DNA of 64,000 nt, taken from NCBI GenBank assembly GCA_017457215.1, contig JAFTHU010000009.1:118373-182372 (forward strand), in the 5' to 3' direction. Source of the stretch: Clostridia bacterium (GTDB taxonomy: Bacteria > Bacillota > Clostridia > Christensenellales > Borkfalkiaceae). The notes below the pieces were generated by a model that searched no databases, was not told where the DNA came from, and saw only the letters and a program-made list of their open reading frames with translations. This document shows, in pieces, positions 55,560 through 64,000 of this stretch; within the stretch, counting starts at the first letter, position 1, and every line of letters starts with the position of its first letter. The position numbers were made by a program, and so were the translations under genes.

Positions 55560-55597
55560 AAGGGCGGTTGTGTGAAAAGCACAGCCGTTCTTTTTTT
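55560..55597 (+). terminator. Terminator after the solute-binding lipoprotein
   Basis: A 13-bp stem with three G-U pairs (55560-55572 with 55580-55592) and a T-run. Confidence 0.83.
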
Positions 55598-55646
55598 GTA
55601 TGTAGGGCGTAAGGGAGGAAAATTAAGTAAACCGCGTTAAAAATTA

Positions 55647-55675
55647 TTGATTTTTACGTAAGATTTTGCTATACT
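55647..55675 (+). promoter_or_regulatory. SigA-type promoter of obgE
   Basis: TTGATT (55647-55652), 17 bp, TATACT (55670-55675), about 30 bp before the start. Confidence 0.75.
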
Positions 55676-55705
55676 GTTAAAAATAAAGCAGAAACAGAGG
55701 TTTTT

Positions 55706-56986
55706 ATGGCTACGGGTGAATTTACCGATAAAGTGCGGATTTTAATAAAAGCGGGCGACGGCGGCGACGGTATGAATTCCTTTAAGGCGTACAAAGGAAA
55801 GCCTGCGTGCGGACCGGATGGTGGCGACGGCGGTAAGGGCGGCGACGTGTATTTCGTTGGGGATAAAGATATGAACGATTTATTCCCGTTCCGTTTCGTG
55901 TCGAAATATTTTGCCGAAAACGGCGAGATGGGCGGCACACAAAAATGCTTTGGCAAAAGCGGAAAGGATTTGTTTATCAAGGTGCCTTTGGGTACGCTTG
56001 TGCGCGACGAAGAGAGCGGCAGATTGATTTGCGACGTGTTTGAGGACGGACAGCAGGTGTTGGTGGCGCGCGGCGGCAACGGAGGAAAGGGGAACGTACG
56101 TTTCACCACTGCCCGTCGGCACGCGCCGAACTTTGCGCAAAAGGGCGAAAAGGTAAAACAGCATTACGTTATTTTGGAAATGAAAGTGATTGCGGACGTG
56201 GGCTTTGTGGGCTTTCCCAACGTAGGCAAGAGTACGCTGCTTTCTAAAATTTCCGCGGCGAAGCCGAAAATTGCCAACTACCATTTCACGACGTTATCTC
56301 CCAACCTTGGCGTAGTGCGCTATTATGAAAAATCATTTGTGGCGGCGGATATCCCCGGTCTTATCGAGGGGGCAGCGCAAGGCGCGGGCTTGGGACACGA
56401 TTTCCTGCGCCATATCGAACGTACCCGTATGCTTTGCCACGTAGTGGATATTTCGGGGTGCGAAGGGCGCGATCCGATTGACGATTTTAAGAAAATCAAC
56501 GAGGAATTGAAAGAATTCAGCGAAGAACTTGCTTCTCGTCCGCAGATTATCGTCTGCAATAAGTGCGACGTATACGGCGCGGAAGACAATTTGAAAGCGT
56601 TTAAGAAAAAATACGGCAGAAAATATAAAATTTTCCCGATTACCGCCGTAACGGGCGAGGGTACTCGGGAACTTATCGAGGGCATTTTGGCAGAGCTTGC
56701 CGAACTTCCGCCCGTAGAACCTATGCCGATTGAAGAAGAATTCGAATACAAGGCGAATGACGATTTGAATTTTGAAATTTTCAAGGACGAGGACGGCGTA
56801 TACGTAGTTGTGGGCGGCTTGGTGGATATGCTTTGCCGTAACGTTGTTTTGAACAATCCCGATTCTATGCTGTATTTCCAAAAAGTATTGCGGCTTCGCG
56901 GCGTCATCAAAGAACTTGTAAAAATGGGTTGCCAAGAGGGAGATACCGTATCCATCGGCGAGGTGGAATTCGACTTTATCCCTTAA
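55706..56986 (+). CDS. obgE: GTPase ObgE/CgtA
   Basis: Essential ribosome-associated GTPase, 426 residues. N-terminal glycine-rich Obg domain (FTDKVRILIKAGDGGDGMNSF, GPDGGDGGKGGDVYF), the G domain with GFPNVGKSTLL, a switch region NYHFTTLSPNLGV, DIPGLIEGA and NKCD, and a C-terminal OCT domain as in Gram-positive Obg proteins. AGAGG precedes the ATG. First gene of an obgE-yhbY-grpE unit. Confidence 0.97.
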   Translation: MATGEFTDKVRILIKAGDGGDGMNSFKAYKGKPACGPDGGDGGKGGDVYFVGDKDMNDLFPFRFVSKYFAENGEMGGTQKCFGKSGKDLFIKVPLGTLVRDEESGRLICDVFEDGQQVLVARGGNGGKGNVRFTTARRHAPNFAQKGEKVKQHYVILEMKVIADVGFVGFPNVGKSTLLSKISAAKPKIANYHFTTLSPNLGVVRYYEKSFVAADIPGLIEGAAQGAGLGHDFLRHIERTRMLCHVVDISGCEGRDPIDDFKKINEELKEFSEELASRPQIIVCNKCDVYGAEDNLKAFKKKYGRKYKIFPITAVTGEGTRELIEGILAELAELPPVEPMPIEEEFEYKANDDLNFEIFKDEDGVYVVVGGLVDMLCRNVVLNNPDSMLYFQKVLRLRGVIKELVKMGCQEGDTVSIGEVEFDFIP

Positions 56987-57010
56987 TAAAAGGAAGAAAA
57001 AGGAAGTATT

Positions 57011-57322
57011 ATGATAGTAACCAACGAAAATATTACCAGTAAGCAGAGAAGTAAATTAAAATCGATAGCGGCGAATCTTTCGCCCGTAACGCAGATCGGC
57101 AAAGGCGGCGTTACGGATAATCTGTTAAAAACTCTGTCCGACGCTTTGGACGCGCACGAAGTAATCAAAGTAACTGTTTTGGACAACGCCGAAGATACGC
57201 CGCGCAATATTGCGGAAAACGTTGCGGAGCTGTTGGAAGCGGTATGTGTTACGGTTATCGGCAGAAAGGCGATTTTTTACCGTTATTCCCGCAGAGATAA
57301 ATTTGCGCATATTGAATTGTAA
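57011..57322 (+). CDS. yhbY: YhbY/CRS1-type RNA-binding protein
   Basis: 103-residue CRM-domain protein that associates with pre-50S ribosomal subunits. Key segment SKQRSKLKSIAANLSPVTQIGKGGVTDN with the GxxG loop, and the C-terminal VTVIGRKAIFYRYSR. It is 24 bp after obgE, as in many Firmicutes, and fits a ribosome-assembly operon. Confidence 0.93.
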   Translation: MIVTNENITSKQRSKLKSIAANLSPVTQIGKGGVTDNLLKTLSDALDAHEVIKVTVLDNAEDTPRNIAENVAELLEAVCVTVIGRKAIFYRYSRRDKFAHIEL

Positions 57323-57404
57323 AAAGGAATTGTAAAAAACTGTTTAAAATTGAAAATTTTGCGTTATAAATAGAGCGAAAGGAAAATTTCGGAGAGAAAA
57401 AACT

Positions 57405-57935
57405 ATGGAAAACGAAGAATTGAAACAGGAAGAGACCATGCAGGAAGAGCCTTGCAAGCAGGAAGAAAGCAAGAAGAAAAAATGCAATAAAAAGCAAGCG
57501 GAAATTGACGCAGCTTTAGCGGAAGCGGAAGAGAGTAAACGCAAGTGGTACGCAGTTACGGCAGAATACGAAAATTACCGTCGCCGTACGCAAAACCAAG
57601 CGGCGCAACGTTATCAAGAGGGCAGAAACGACGTAGTGGCTTCCCTTTTCCCTATCGGGGATAATTTGGAACGGGCAATGGCGGCGTGTGCGGACGAAAA
57701 TACCAAGCAGGGCTTGGATATGATTTTGAAATCGTATAAAAAAGTGCTGGAAGGCGAGGGAGTAGAGGAAATCGAGCCCGTTGGGCAAGCGTTTAACGCA
57801 GACACTATGGAAGCGATTATGGCAATGCCTGCCGCAGAGGGCGAAGAGAGCGGTTTGGTAAAGCAAGTGTACGTCAAGGGCTATAAAAAGGGCGATAAAG
57901 TGTTGCGCTATGCCCAAGTAATCGTTACGCAATAA
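57405..57935 (+). CDS. grpE: Nucleotide exchange factor GrpE
   Basis: Co-chaperone that releases ADP from DnaK, 176 residues. Charged N-terminal coil (about 1-45), then AVTAEYENYRRRTQNQ, and the C-terminal head with LFPIGDNLERAM, GVEEIEPVGQAFNADTMEAIMAM and VYVKGYKKGDKVLRYAQVIV. Its neighbour hrcA is absent and dnaK is 2.4 kb downstream, separated by four unrelated genes. No CIRCE element (TTAGCACTC-N9-GAGTGCTAA) was found upstream. Confidence 0.96.
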   Translation: MENEELKQEETMQEEPCKQEESKKKKCNKKQAEIDAALAEAEESKRKWYAVTAEYENYRRRTQNQAAQRYQEGRNDVVASLFPIGDNLERAMAACADENTKQGLDMILKSYKKVLEGEGVEEIEPVGQAFNADTMEAIMAMPAAEGEESGLVKQVYVKGYKKGDKVLRYAQVIVTQ

Positions 57936-57948
57936 ATTCAATAGAAGG

Positions 57949-57976
57949 AAATCCCGATTGTTTCGGGATTTTTTTG
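57949..57976 (+). terminator. Terminator after grpE
   Basis: A perfect 9-bp stem AAATCCCGA (57949-57957) / TCGGGATTT (57963-57971) followed by more T. It uncouples grpE from the downstream genes. Confidence 0.85.
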
Positions 57977-58018
57977 TCTGAAAGCGGTGAAAAGTATTAA
58001 AAATGGCAAAACGGAATC

Positions 58019-58047
58019 TTGACAATTTCTGTAAAATACGCTATAAT
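58019..58047 (+). promoter_or_regulatory. Consensus SigA promoter of the SDR gene
   Basis: TTGACA (58019-58024), 17 bp, TATAAT (58042-58047). Confidence 0.92.
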
Positions 58048-58088
58048 GAAAAAAACAATAAAAAACTCATGCATAAGGAGAAAAAATT

Positions 58089-58850
58089 ATGATTAGTTTA
58101 AAAGATAAAGTCGTTATCATCACGGGCGGCGGCAGAGGTATCGGTTTTGGGCTTTCGACGGCGTTTGCAAAAGCGGGCGCGAAAATCGTTATCACGGGCA
58201 GAACGGAATCCACTTTGCTTTCCGCAAAAGAAAAATTGGAAGCGGCGCACGGTTGCGAAGTGCTTTGCGTAACGGCAGACGGCGCGGATGAAGCGGCTAT
58301 TCAAAACGTTATCGACAAGACGGTGGAAAAATTTGGGAGAATCGACGCCGTTATCAACAACGCGCAGGCTTCCGCTTCGGGTAAAATGTTGATTGACCAT
58401 ACCAAGGAAGATTTGGATCTTGCGATTTATTCGGGTATTTACGCAAGCTTTTTCTATATGCAAAAGGCGTTCCCTTATCTTAAGGAAACGAAAGGTTGCG
58501 TAGTGAATTTCGCAAGCGGCGCAGGCTTGTTCGGGCGTATTGCGCAATCGTCCTATGCGGCGGCGAAAGAGGGCATCCGCGGTTTGTCGCGCGTGGCGGC
58601 AACGGAGTGGGCGCCCTACGGTGTGCGTGTAAACGTAATCTGTCCTTTGGCAATGACCGAAGGTTTGCAAAAATTCAAGGAAGAATATCCCGAGCGTTAC
58701 GAACAGACGATCAAAGGCGTGCCCATGGGCAGATTTGCCGATCCCGAACAGGACGTTGGCGGCATGTGCGTGTTCCTTTGCTCTGATTTGGCAAGCTACG
58801 TAACGGGCGAAACGATTACGTTGCAGGGCGGCAGCGGTTTAAGACCGTAA
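58089..58850 (+). CDS. Short-chain dehydrogenase/reductase
   Basis: 253-residue SDR of the classical type. NAD(P)-binding TGGGRGIGFGLS near residue 12, the NNAQAS segment (usually NNAG), catalytic Ser in VNFASGAG and the YAAAK pair (Tyr, Lys) near residue 158. The C-terminus ITLQGGSGLRP is like the 3-oxoacyl-ACP reductase group, but no fatty-acid genes are near, and the substrate is unknown. Strong promoter and AAGGAG upstream. Confidence 0.9.
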   Translation: MISLKDKVVIITGGGRGIGFGLSTAFAKAGAKIVITGRTESTLLSAKEKLEAAHGCEVLCVTADGADEAAIQNVIDKTVEKFGRIDAVINNAQASASGKMLIDHTKEDLDLAIYSGIYASFFYMQKAFPYLKETKGCVVNFASGAGLFGRIAQSSYAAAKEGIRGLSRVAATEWAPYGVRVNVICPLAMTEGLQKFKEEYPERYEQTIKGVPMGRFADPEQDVGGMCVFLCSDLASYVTGETITLQGGSGLRP

Positions 58851-58875
58851 AAAATAGGCAATATTATAAAAGAGA

Positions 58876-58904
58876 AACGGCGGCAGAAGTCGCCGTTCCT
58901 TTTT
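58876..58904 (+). terminator. Terminator-like hairpin after the SDR gene
   Basis: AACGGCG (58876-58882) / CGCCGTT (58891-58897) followed by CCTTTTT. It lies only 20 bp before the next start, so it may attenuate. Confidence 0.65.
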
Positions 58905-58915
58905 AAGGAGAGAAT

Positions 58916-59533
58916 ATGACGGAATTTGAAAAAATGCGTGCAGGGAAGTTGTACGATCCTTCGGAAAAGGACTTGGCAAAAGCGCGTTGCAAGGCGCATA
59001 AGCTTTCCAAGGATTATAACGACACGTATGAAGACGAGGAAGATAAGCGCGCGGCGATAATAAAAGAACTTTGTCCTAATTTAGGCAAAGGCTCGTACTT
59101 GCAAGGACCTTTGCAGTTTGATTATGGGGTGAATTTTTATACGGGGGAAAATTGCTATACGAATTTCAATTTTACCGTGTTGGATTGCGCGCCCGTAACC
59201 CTTGGAAACGACGTATTTATTGGCCCGAACTGTCAGTTGGTAACGCCCGTACACCCGTTGCTTATCGCAGAACGTAAAATGTATTTCAAAGAGGACGGAA
59301 CGCCGTATGATAAGGAATATGCCAAGCCGATTGTGATAAAGGACGGAGTTTGGCTGGCTTCGGGAGTAACGGTATGCGGCGGTGTAACGATTGGGGAAAA
59401 CAGCGTGATTGGCGCGGGGAGCGTCGTAACGAGAGATATTCCCGCAAACGTATTTGCGGCGGGGAATCCTTGCCGTGTGATACGGAAAATTACGGACGCG
59501 GACAGCGTATATTTAAAAAAAGAATTATTTTAA
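58916..59533 (+). CDS. Sugar O-acetyltransferase (Maa/LacA-like)
   Basis: 205-residue left-handed beta-helix acetyltransferase. The N-terminal Mac domain starts EFEKMRAGKLYDPSEKDLAKAR; hexapeptide repeats follow, with the catalytic His in LVTPVHPLL and the C-terminal IGAGSVVTRDIPANVFAAGNPCRVIRKI. Members acetylate maltose, galactosides or nodulation sugars with acetyl-CoA; the substrate here is unknown. AAGGAGAG precedes the ATG. Likely cotranscribed with the SDR gene. Confidence 0.92.
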   Translation: MTEFEKMRAGKLYDPSEKDLAKARCKAHKLSKDYNDTYEDEEDKRAAIIKELCPNLGKGSYLQGPLQFDYGVNFYTGENCYTNFNFTVLDCAPVTLGNDVFIGPNCQLVTPVHPLLIAERKMYFKEDGTPYDKEYAKPIVIKDGVWLASGVTVCGGVTIGENSVIGAGSVVTRDIPANVFAAGNPCRVIRKITDADSVYLKKELF

Positions 59534-59546
59534 AGAAAAATAAAAA

Positions 59547-59572
59547 ACGGCGAGGGGTTTATTCCTCGCCGT
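59547..59572. terminator. Terminator between the acetyltransferase and the convergent XRE gene
   Basis: A perfect 9-bp stem ACGGCGAGG (59547-59555) / CCTCGCCGT (59564-59572). On the minus strand it is followed by a long T-run, so it mainly ends the XRE transcript. Confidence 0.8.
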
Positions 59573-59586
59573 ATTAATTTGTGTTA

Positions 59587-59796
59587 TTATTTCAATCCTA
59601 AAATTTCGTCTGCGGAAACATCTAAAATTTCGCAGAGATTTGCAAATGTGTCAAGTGCGGGAAATATATCGAGCCTTGTATATTTGCTAATGGTTGAGGG
59701 ATTAATTCCCAACTTTTCCGCAATTTCCTTTTGGGAAAGATTGCTGTATTTGATTGCTTCACGCAAACGTTTTTGTATTTCTTCCGCTTTAATCAT
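59587..59796 (-). CDS. Small XRE-family HTH regulator
   Basis: 69-residue Cro/CI-type DNA-binding protein, essentially a single helix-turn-helix domain: LSQKEIAEKLGINPSTISKY forms the recognition region, followed by PALDTFANLCEILDVSADEILGL. The ATG at 59796 (minus) gives the natural N-terminus; the longer ORF from 59886 would cross the operator region. There is no evident Shine-Dalgarno, so its message may be leaderless or nearly so. It is divergent from a small membrane protein, and two matching palindromes lie between, suggesting autoregulation. Confidence 0.88.
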   Translation of the reverse strand: MIKAEEIQKRLREAIKYSNLSQKEIAEKLGINPSTISKYTRLDIFPALDTFANLCEILDVSADEILGLK

Positions 59797-59807
59797 AATA
59801 TTATAAT

Positions 59808-59850
59808 AGCATATTATGCCTTTTTTGCTTGACAAAAGGCGTAATATGCC
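59808..59850. promoter_or_regulatory. Twin operator sites of the XRE/membrane-protein module
   Basis: Two near-identical imperfect palindromes: GGCATAATATGCT (complement of 59808-59820) and GGCGTAATATGCC (59838-59850). Centres are 30 bp apart, about three helical turns. The second lies within the spacer of the plus-strand promoter, so binding would block it; the first abuts the XRE start. Inferred binding sites of the XRE protein. Confidence 0.65.
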
Positions 59851-59858
59851 TTTATAAT
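59829..59858 (+). promoter_or_regulatory. SigA-type promoter of the small membrane protein
   Basis: TTGACA (59829-59834), 18 bp, TATAAT (59853-59858), with an operator-like palindrome inside the spacer. Confidence 0.83.
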
Positions 59859-59880
59859 ATTTGCATATAGAGGTAAAACT

Positions 59881-60213
59881 ATGCAAAACACGAAGAATAA
59901 TGAAAAAGAGAAAATAATAGAAATATTCCTAATATTATCTGTTGTATGTAATTTTTTATCGGGAATCACTCTGTTTTTTGGGTTTATGGTCTATATAACG
60001 GCGCTTGAAAATCTTGAAATATATAAGGGACTTTGCTATTGGATATTTACGGCTCTATTTATAGCAGTGATAGGGACGATTTTGTCTATAATAGCGTTTG
60101 TTTTTGAGGGAGAAAAAACGGAATGGAGAATGTGGACATTTGTAGGACTATTAAAAAATTTTTTTATAGTAAGTATTTGCGGAATAGGGTTAATTGTTTG
60201 TTTTTTGCAATAA
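59881..60213 (+). CDS. Small AT-rich membrane protein of unknown function
   Basis: 110 residues with three hydrophobic segments at about 13-40, 50-72 and 86-109. No family recognised. Codon and base use are clearly more AT-rich than the neighbouring housekeeping genes, which suggests acquisition from elsewhere. GAGGT lies 8 bases before the ATG. Divergent from, and probably repressed by, the XRE protein. It might be a regulated membrane effector, but no function is claimed. Confidence 0.75.
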   Translation: MQNTKNNEKEKIIEIFLILSVVCNFLSGITLFFGFMVYITALENLEIYKGLCYWIFTALFIAVIGTILSIIAFVFEGEKTEWRMWTFVGLLKNFFIVSICGIGLIVCFLQ

Positions 60214-60345
60214 ACAATAAAAAGGGTCGGCGGGTAAAATCGTCGGCTTTTTTGTTGCGGATTTATCTTAAAAACTCTGTGGAAAAATTTTTTTGAAAAA
60301 TTTGTTTAAAGGCGAAAAGGTTTGGTTACATATAATTGTAAATAA

Positions 60346-62181
<1,836 letters not shown>

Positions 62182-62251
62182 TAAACAATAAAACCAGCGT
62201 AAATCGGGTTTGGCGAAAGCCAAGCCCGCATACGCTATATAGGTAACTACT

Positions 62252-63406
62252 ATGGCAGATAAGAAAAATTATTACGACATACTCGGCGTGGACAAAAAGG
62301 CGACCCCTGACGAGATTAAATCGGCGTATCGGAAGCTGGCAATGAAATACCACCCCGACCGTAACCAAGGCGACGAGGAGGCGGCGGAAAAATTTAAGGA
62401 AGTCAACGAGGCGAACGAAACGCTGTCCGATCAGCAAAAACGCGCGGCGTACGATTACGAGTTGGAACACCCTGGTATGGGTGGATTCGGCGGCGGATTC
62501 GGCGGTTTTGGCGGCGCGGGCGGCTTTGAGGATATTTCCGATATTTTTAGCAGCTTTTTCGGCGGCGGTTTTGGAGGAGGTTCGGGTGCGCGCGCGCAAC
62601 AATCTCGCGTGGGGGAAGATATTCAGCGGGAAATGACGCTTTCGTTTATGGATGCGGCGAAAGGTTGCAGAAAAACGTTTGCCTATACCCGCAATGAACC
62701 GTGTACAGCTTGTGGCGCAACGGGCGCAAAGAACGGTACGGCATTTGAAACTTGCGGAAAGTGTCAAGGCAAGGGGATTATTCAGCAAGTCCAAAATACT
62801 ATGTTCGGGCGCACGATTCGGCAAGTGGTGTGTCCCGATTGCGGCGGTTTGGGTAAGAAAATCCGCGAAAAGTGTCCCGACTGTAAAGGCAAGGGTACGC
62901 AACGTAAGGAAACGGAGGTTACTATCGATATTCCTGCGGGCGTGGACACGGGCAGTTATATGAAAAAACGGGGTATGGGGCAAGCAGTGCTTGGCGGTAC
63001 GCCCGGTGATTTGATTATTTTATTCCGTGTAGAACCGCACAAAATTTTCGTGCGGGACCGCTTCGATTTGCGGGTGGATTTGCCCATTTCCTTTATGACG
63101 GCGGCGCTCGGCGGAACGGTGCAAGTGCCTACGATAGACGACACTTTCGAATTTACCATTCCCGAAGGAACGCAAAGCGGTACGGTGTTTACCATTCGAG
63201 GTAAGGGGATAAAATCGGCAAGAAACGGCACGGGTAATTTGATTTTGCGGGTCATTGTCGAAGTGCCCTCCAAGCTTTCCAAAGATCAAAAAAAGGCGTT
63301 GGAAAAATGGGAAAAAGACGTGGATTTAAAGCAATGCGAACGTATGAAACGATATTCGGATAACGTAGAGAGTTTGTACGGAAAAAATCCATATGCTAAA
63401 AAATAA
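62252..63406 (+). CDS. dnaJ: Chaperone DnaJ (Hsp40)
   Basis: Co-chaperone that stimulates DnaK, 384 residues. J domain with HPD at 34-36, a Gly/Phe-rich linker (about 75-115), four zinc-binding CxxCxGxG-type repeats (CTACGATG, CGKCQGKG, CPDCGGLG, CPDCKGKG) and the C-terminal substrate-binding region ending about residue 345. It is 70 bp after dnaK and probably cotranscribed. Confidence 0.97.
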   Translation: MADKKNYYDILGVDKKATPDEIKSAYRKLAMKYHPDRNQGDEEAAEKFKEVNEANETLSDQQKRAAYDYELEHPGMGGFGGGFGGFGGAGGFEDISDIFSSFFGGGFGGGSGARAQQSRVGEDIQREMTLSFMDAAKGCRKTFAYTRNEPCTACGATGAKNGTAFETCGKCQGKGIIQQVQNTMFGRTIRQVVCPDCGGLGKKIREKCPDCKGKGTQRKETEVTIDIPAGVDTGSYMKKRGMGQAVLGGTPGDLIILFRVEPHKIFVRDRFDLRVDLPISFMTAALGGTVQVPTIDDTFEFTIPEGTQSGTVFTIRGKGIKSARNGTGNLILRVIVEVPSKLSKDQKKALEKWEKDVDLKQCERMKRYSDNVESLYGKNPYAKK

Positions 63407-63414
63407 AAGGAATA

Positions 63415-63452
63415 AAATGCGGCTGATTTAAAAATCAACCGTATTTTTTTTC
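63415..63452 (+). terminator. Terminator after dnaJ
   Basis: A 13-bp stem with one mismatch, AATGCGGCTGATT paired with AATCAACCGTATT (about 63416-63446), followed by a T-run. Confidence 0.75.
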
Positions 63453-63462
63453 TTGAAAAGTA

Positions 63463-63490
63463 TTGACAAAATACGAAAAAGTGATAAAAT
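63463..63490 (+). promoter_or_regulatory. SigA-type promoter of the terminal lipoprotein gene
   Basis: TTGACA (63463-63468), 16 bp, TAAAAT (63485-63490). Confidence 0.75.
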
Positions 63491-63542
63491 GGATACAATA
63501 CAAATAAAATTTCCGTGTTGGGAATAAAAAAGGAGAAAAAGT

Positions 63543-64000
63543 ATGAAGATGTGGAAAAAGACGATGGCGCTTGTTATGGCTTTCGGTATGACGTTTGCGA
63601 TGGCGGCATGCGGCGGTGATGACGACGGCGGTAACGGCGGTGTGCCCGGTGAAGACGTAAAAGGCGAAGTGGCGGCAACGCAAGAAGATTGGAATGCGGC
63701 TTGGGAAGCTACCCTTTCGGCAACCAACTTTACGATGGATTTTGTAAAAACGTACAGCGAAGTTGGCGAGGGCTCTCACGATTGGCGCGAAATGGAAGAA
63801 GAGGGCTTTATTAAGGTCGCAGACGGCAAACAATGGTCGAAATATGACTATTCGGAAGCTTGGGATTACAGCGAGTACGAAGCCGACGATAAAGGCGAAG
63901 AAACGGGCGTATGGGAAGAATATTACGGCACGATAGACGGCGTTGCGTACCGTTGGTTTTATGAAGAAGACAAGTGGAATAAGGTCGAGTCGGGGGAGGA
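63543..64000 (+). CDS. Lipoprotein of unknown function (partial)
   Basis: The first ~152 residues are in the window; the 3' end is cut off. A signal peptide ends in the lipobox MAAC (Cys at residue 23), followed by a Gly/Asp-rich linker (GGDDDGGNGG) and an acidic, Trp/Tyr-rich region (DWNAAWEATLSATNFTMDF onward). This pattern, with an early residue block on a fluctuating charged beta-rich domain, resembles clostridial surface lipoproteins without assigned function. AAGGAGA precedes the ATG at 63543. Confidence 0.8.
   Translation, partial: MKMWKKTMALVMAFGMTFAMAACGGDDDGGNGGVPGEDVKGEVAATQEDWNAAWEATLSATNFTMDFVKTYSEVGEGSHDWREMEEEGFIKVADGKQWSKYDYSEAWDYSEYEADDKGEETGVWEEYYGTIDGVAYRWFYEEDKWNKVESGE

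Noticed and set aside
60214-60260. Terminator after the small membrane protein
   Set aside because: The apparent GTCGGC repeats are direct rather than inverted, so they do not form a hairpin.

Overview
The window is a chromosome segment of an endospore-forming Gram-positive anaerobe of the class Clostridia. The evidence is spoIIGA-sigE, sigG and a ylmC/ymxH-type gene, the SCIFF peptide with its radical SAM maturase, hemZ, and the gene order tgt-yajC-(TIGR04086-like)-scfA-scfB-secD-secF-recJ-rsh-MBL-hemZ. Base composition looks like the mid-40s percent GC. SecD and SecF are unusually divergent and several usual neighbours are missing, so an uncultured gut lineage (for example within Christensenellales) is a reasonable but unproven guess. 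No tRNA, rRNA, IS element, prophage or CRISPR array was seen.

Layout. 1-2.2 kb (minus strand): a polar amino-acid ABC importer, its ATPase cut by the window edge. 2.3-15.9 kb (plus): tRNA modification (tgt), Sec accessory proteins (YajC, SecD, SecF), the SCIFF pair, RecJ, the (p)ppGpp enzyme, an MBL hydrolase and HemZ. 15.9-18.6 kb: rpsO and pnp. 18.6-21.2 kb: a GT2 glycosyltransferase and a GT-C type membrane glycosyltransferase. 21.3-24.6 kb (minus): mnmG and dnaA, divergent from recF. 24.7-28.3 kb: recF, a VanW-like protein and asnS. 28.3-37.1 kb: plsX, rnc, smc, ftsY, trmD, ylqF/rbgA, rnhB and yraN. 37.3-42.8 kb: sporulation control genes, interrupted by a GH94-type phosphorylase between sigE and sigG. 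43-46.6 kb: a two-component system and a membrane protein of unknown function. 46.6-47.5 kb: FMN riboswitch and ribU. 47.5-52.5 kb: tsaE-tsaB-rimI, an alpha/beta hydrolase, a membrane-anchored Mur ligase and a D-Ala-D-Ala ligase, tightly packed. 52.5-55.5 kb: a membrane protein and an orphan solute-binding lipoprotein. 55.7-57.9 kb: obgE-yhbY-grpE. 58-60.2 kb: an SDR enzyme, a sugar acetyltransferase and a small divergent regulator/membrane-protein module. 60.4-63.4 kb: dnaK-dnaJ. The window ends inside a lipoprotein gene.

Many genes are preceded by near-consensus SigA promoters with 17-bp spacers and followed by clear hairpin terminators, so transcription units can be read fairly directly. 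Promoter positions also settle several start codons (tgt, the GT2 gene, tsaE).

No large novel system is evident. The points most worth a second look are: the XRE/membrane-protein module with two matching operators lying between grpE and dnaK; the very divergent SecDF pair; an alpha/beta hydrolase whose only well-placed start is ACG; a 31-bp tandem duplication across the stop codon of a solute-binding lipoprotein; a charged insertion in the ABC ATPase; an unknown protein after the two-component system; a short leader ORF with a DnaA-box-like site ahead of that system; and a terminator separating the SCIFF peptide from its maturase.
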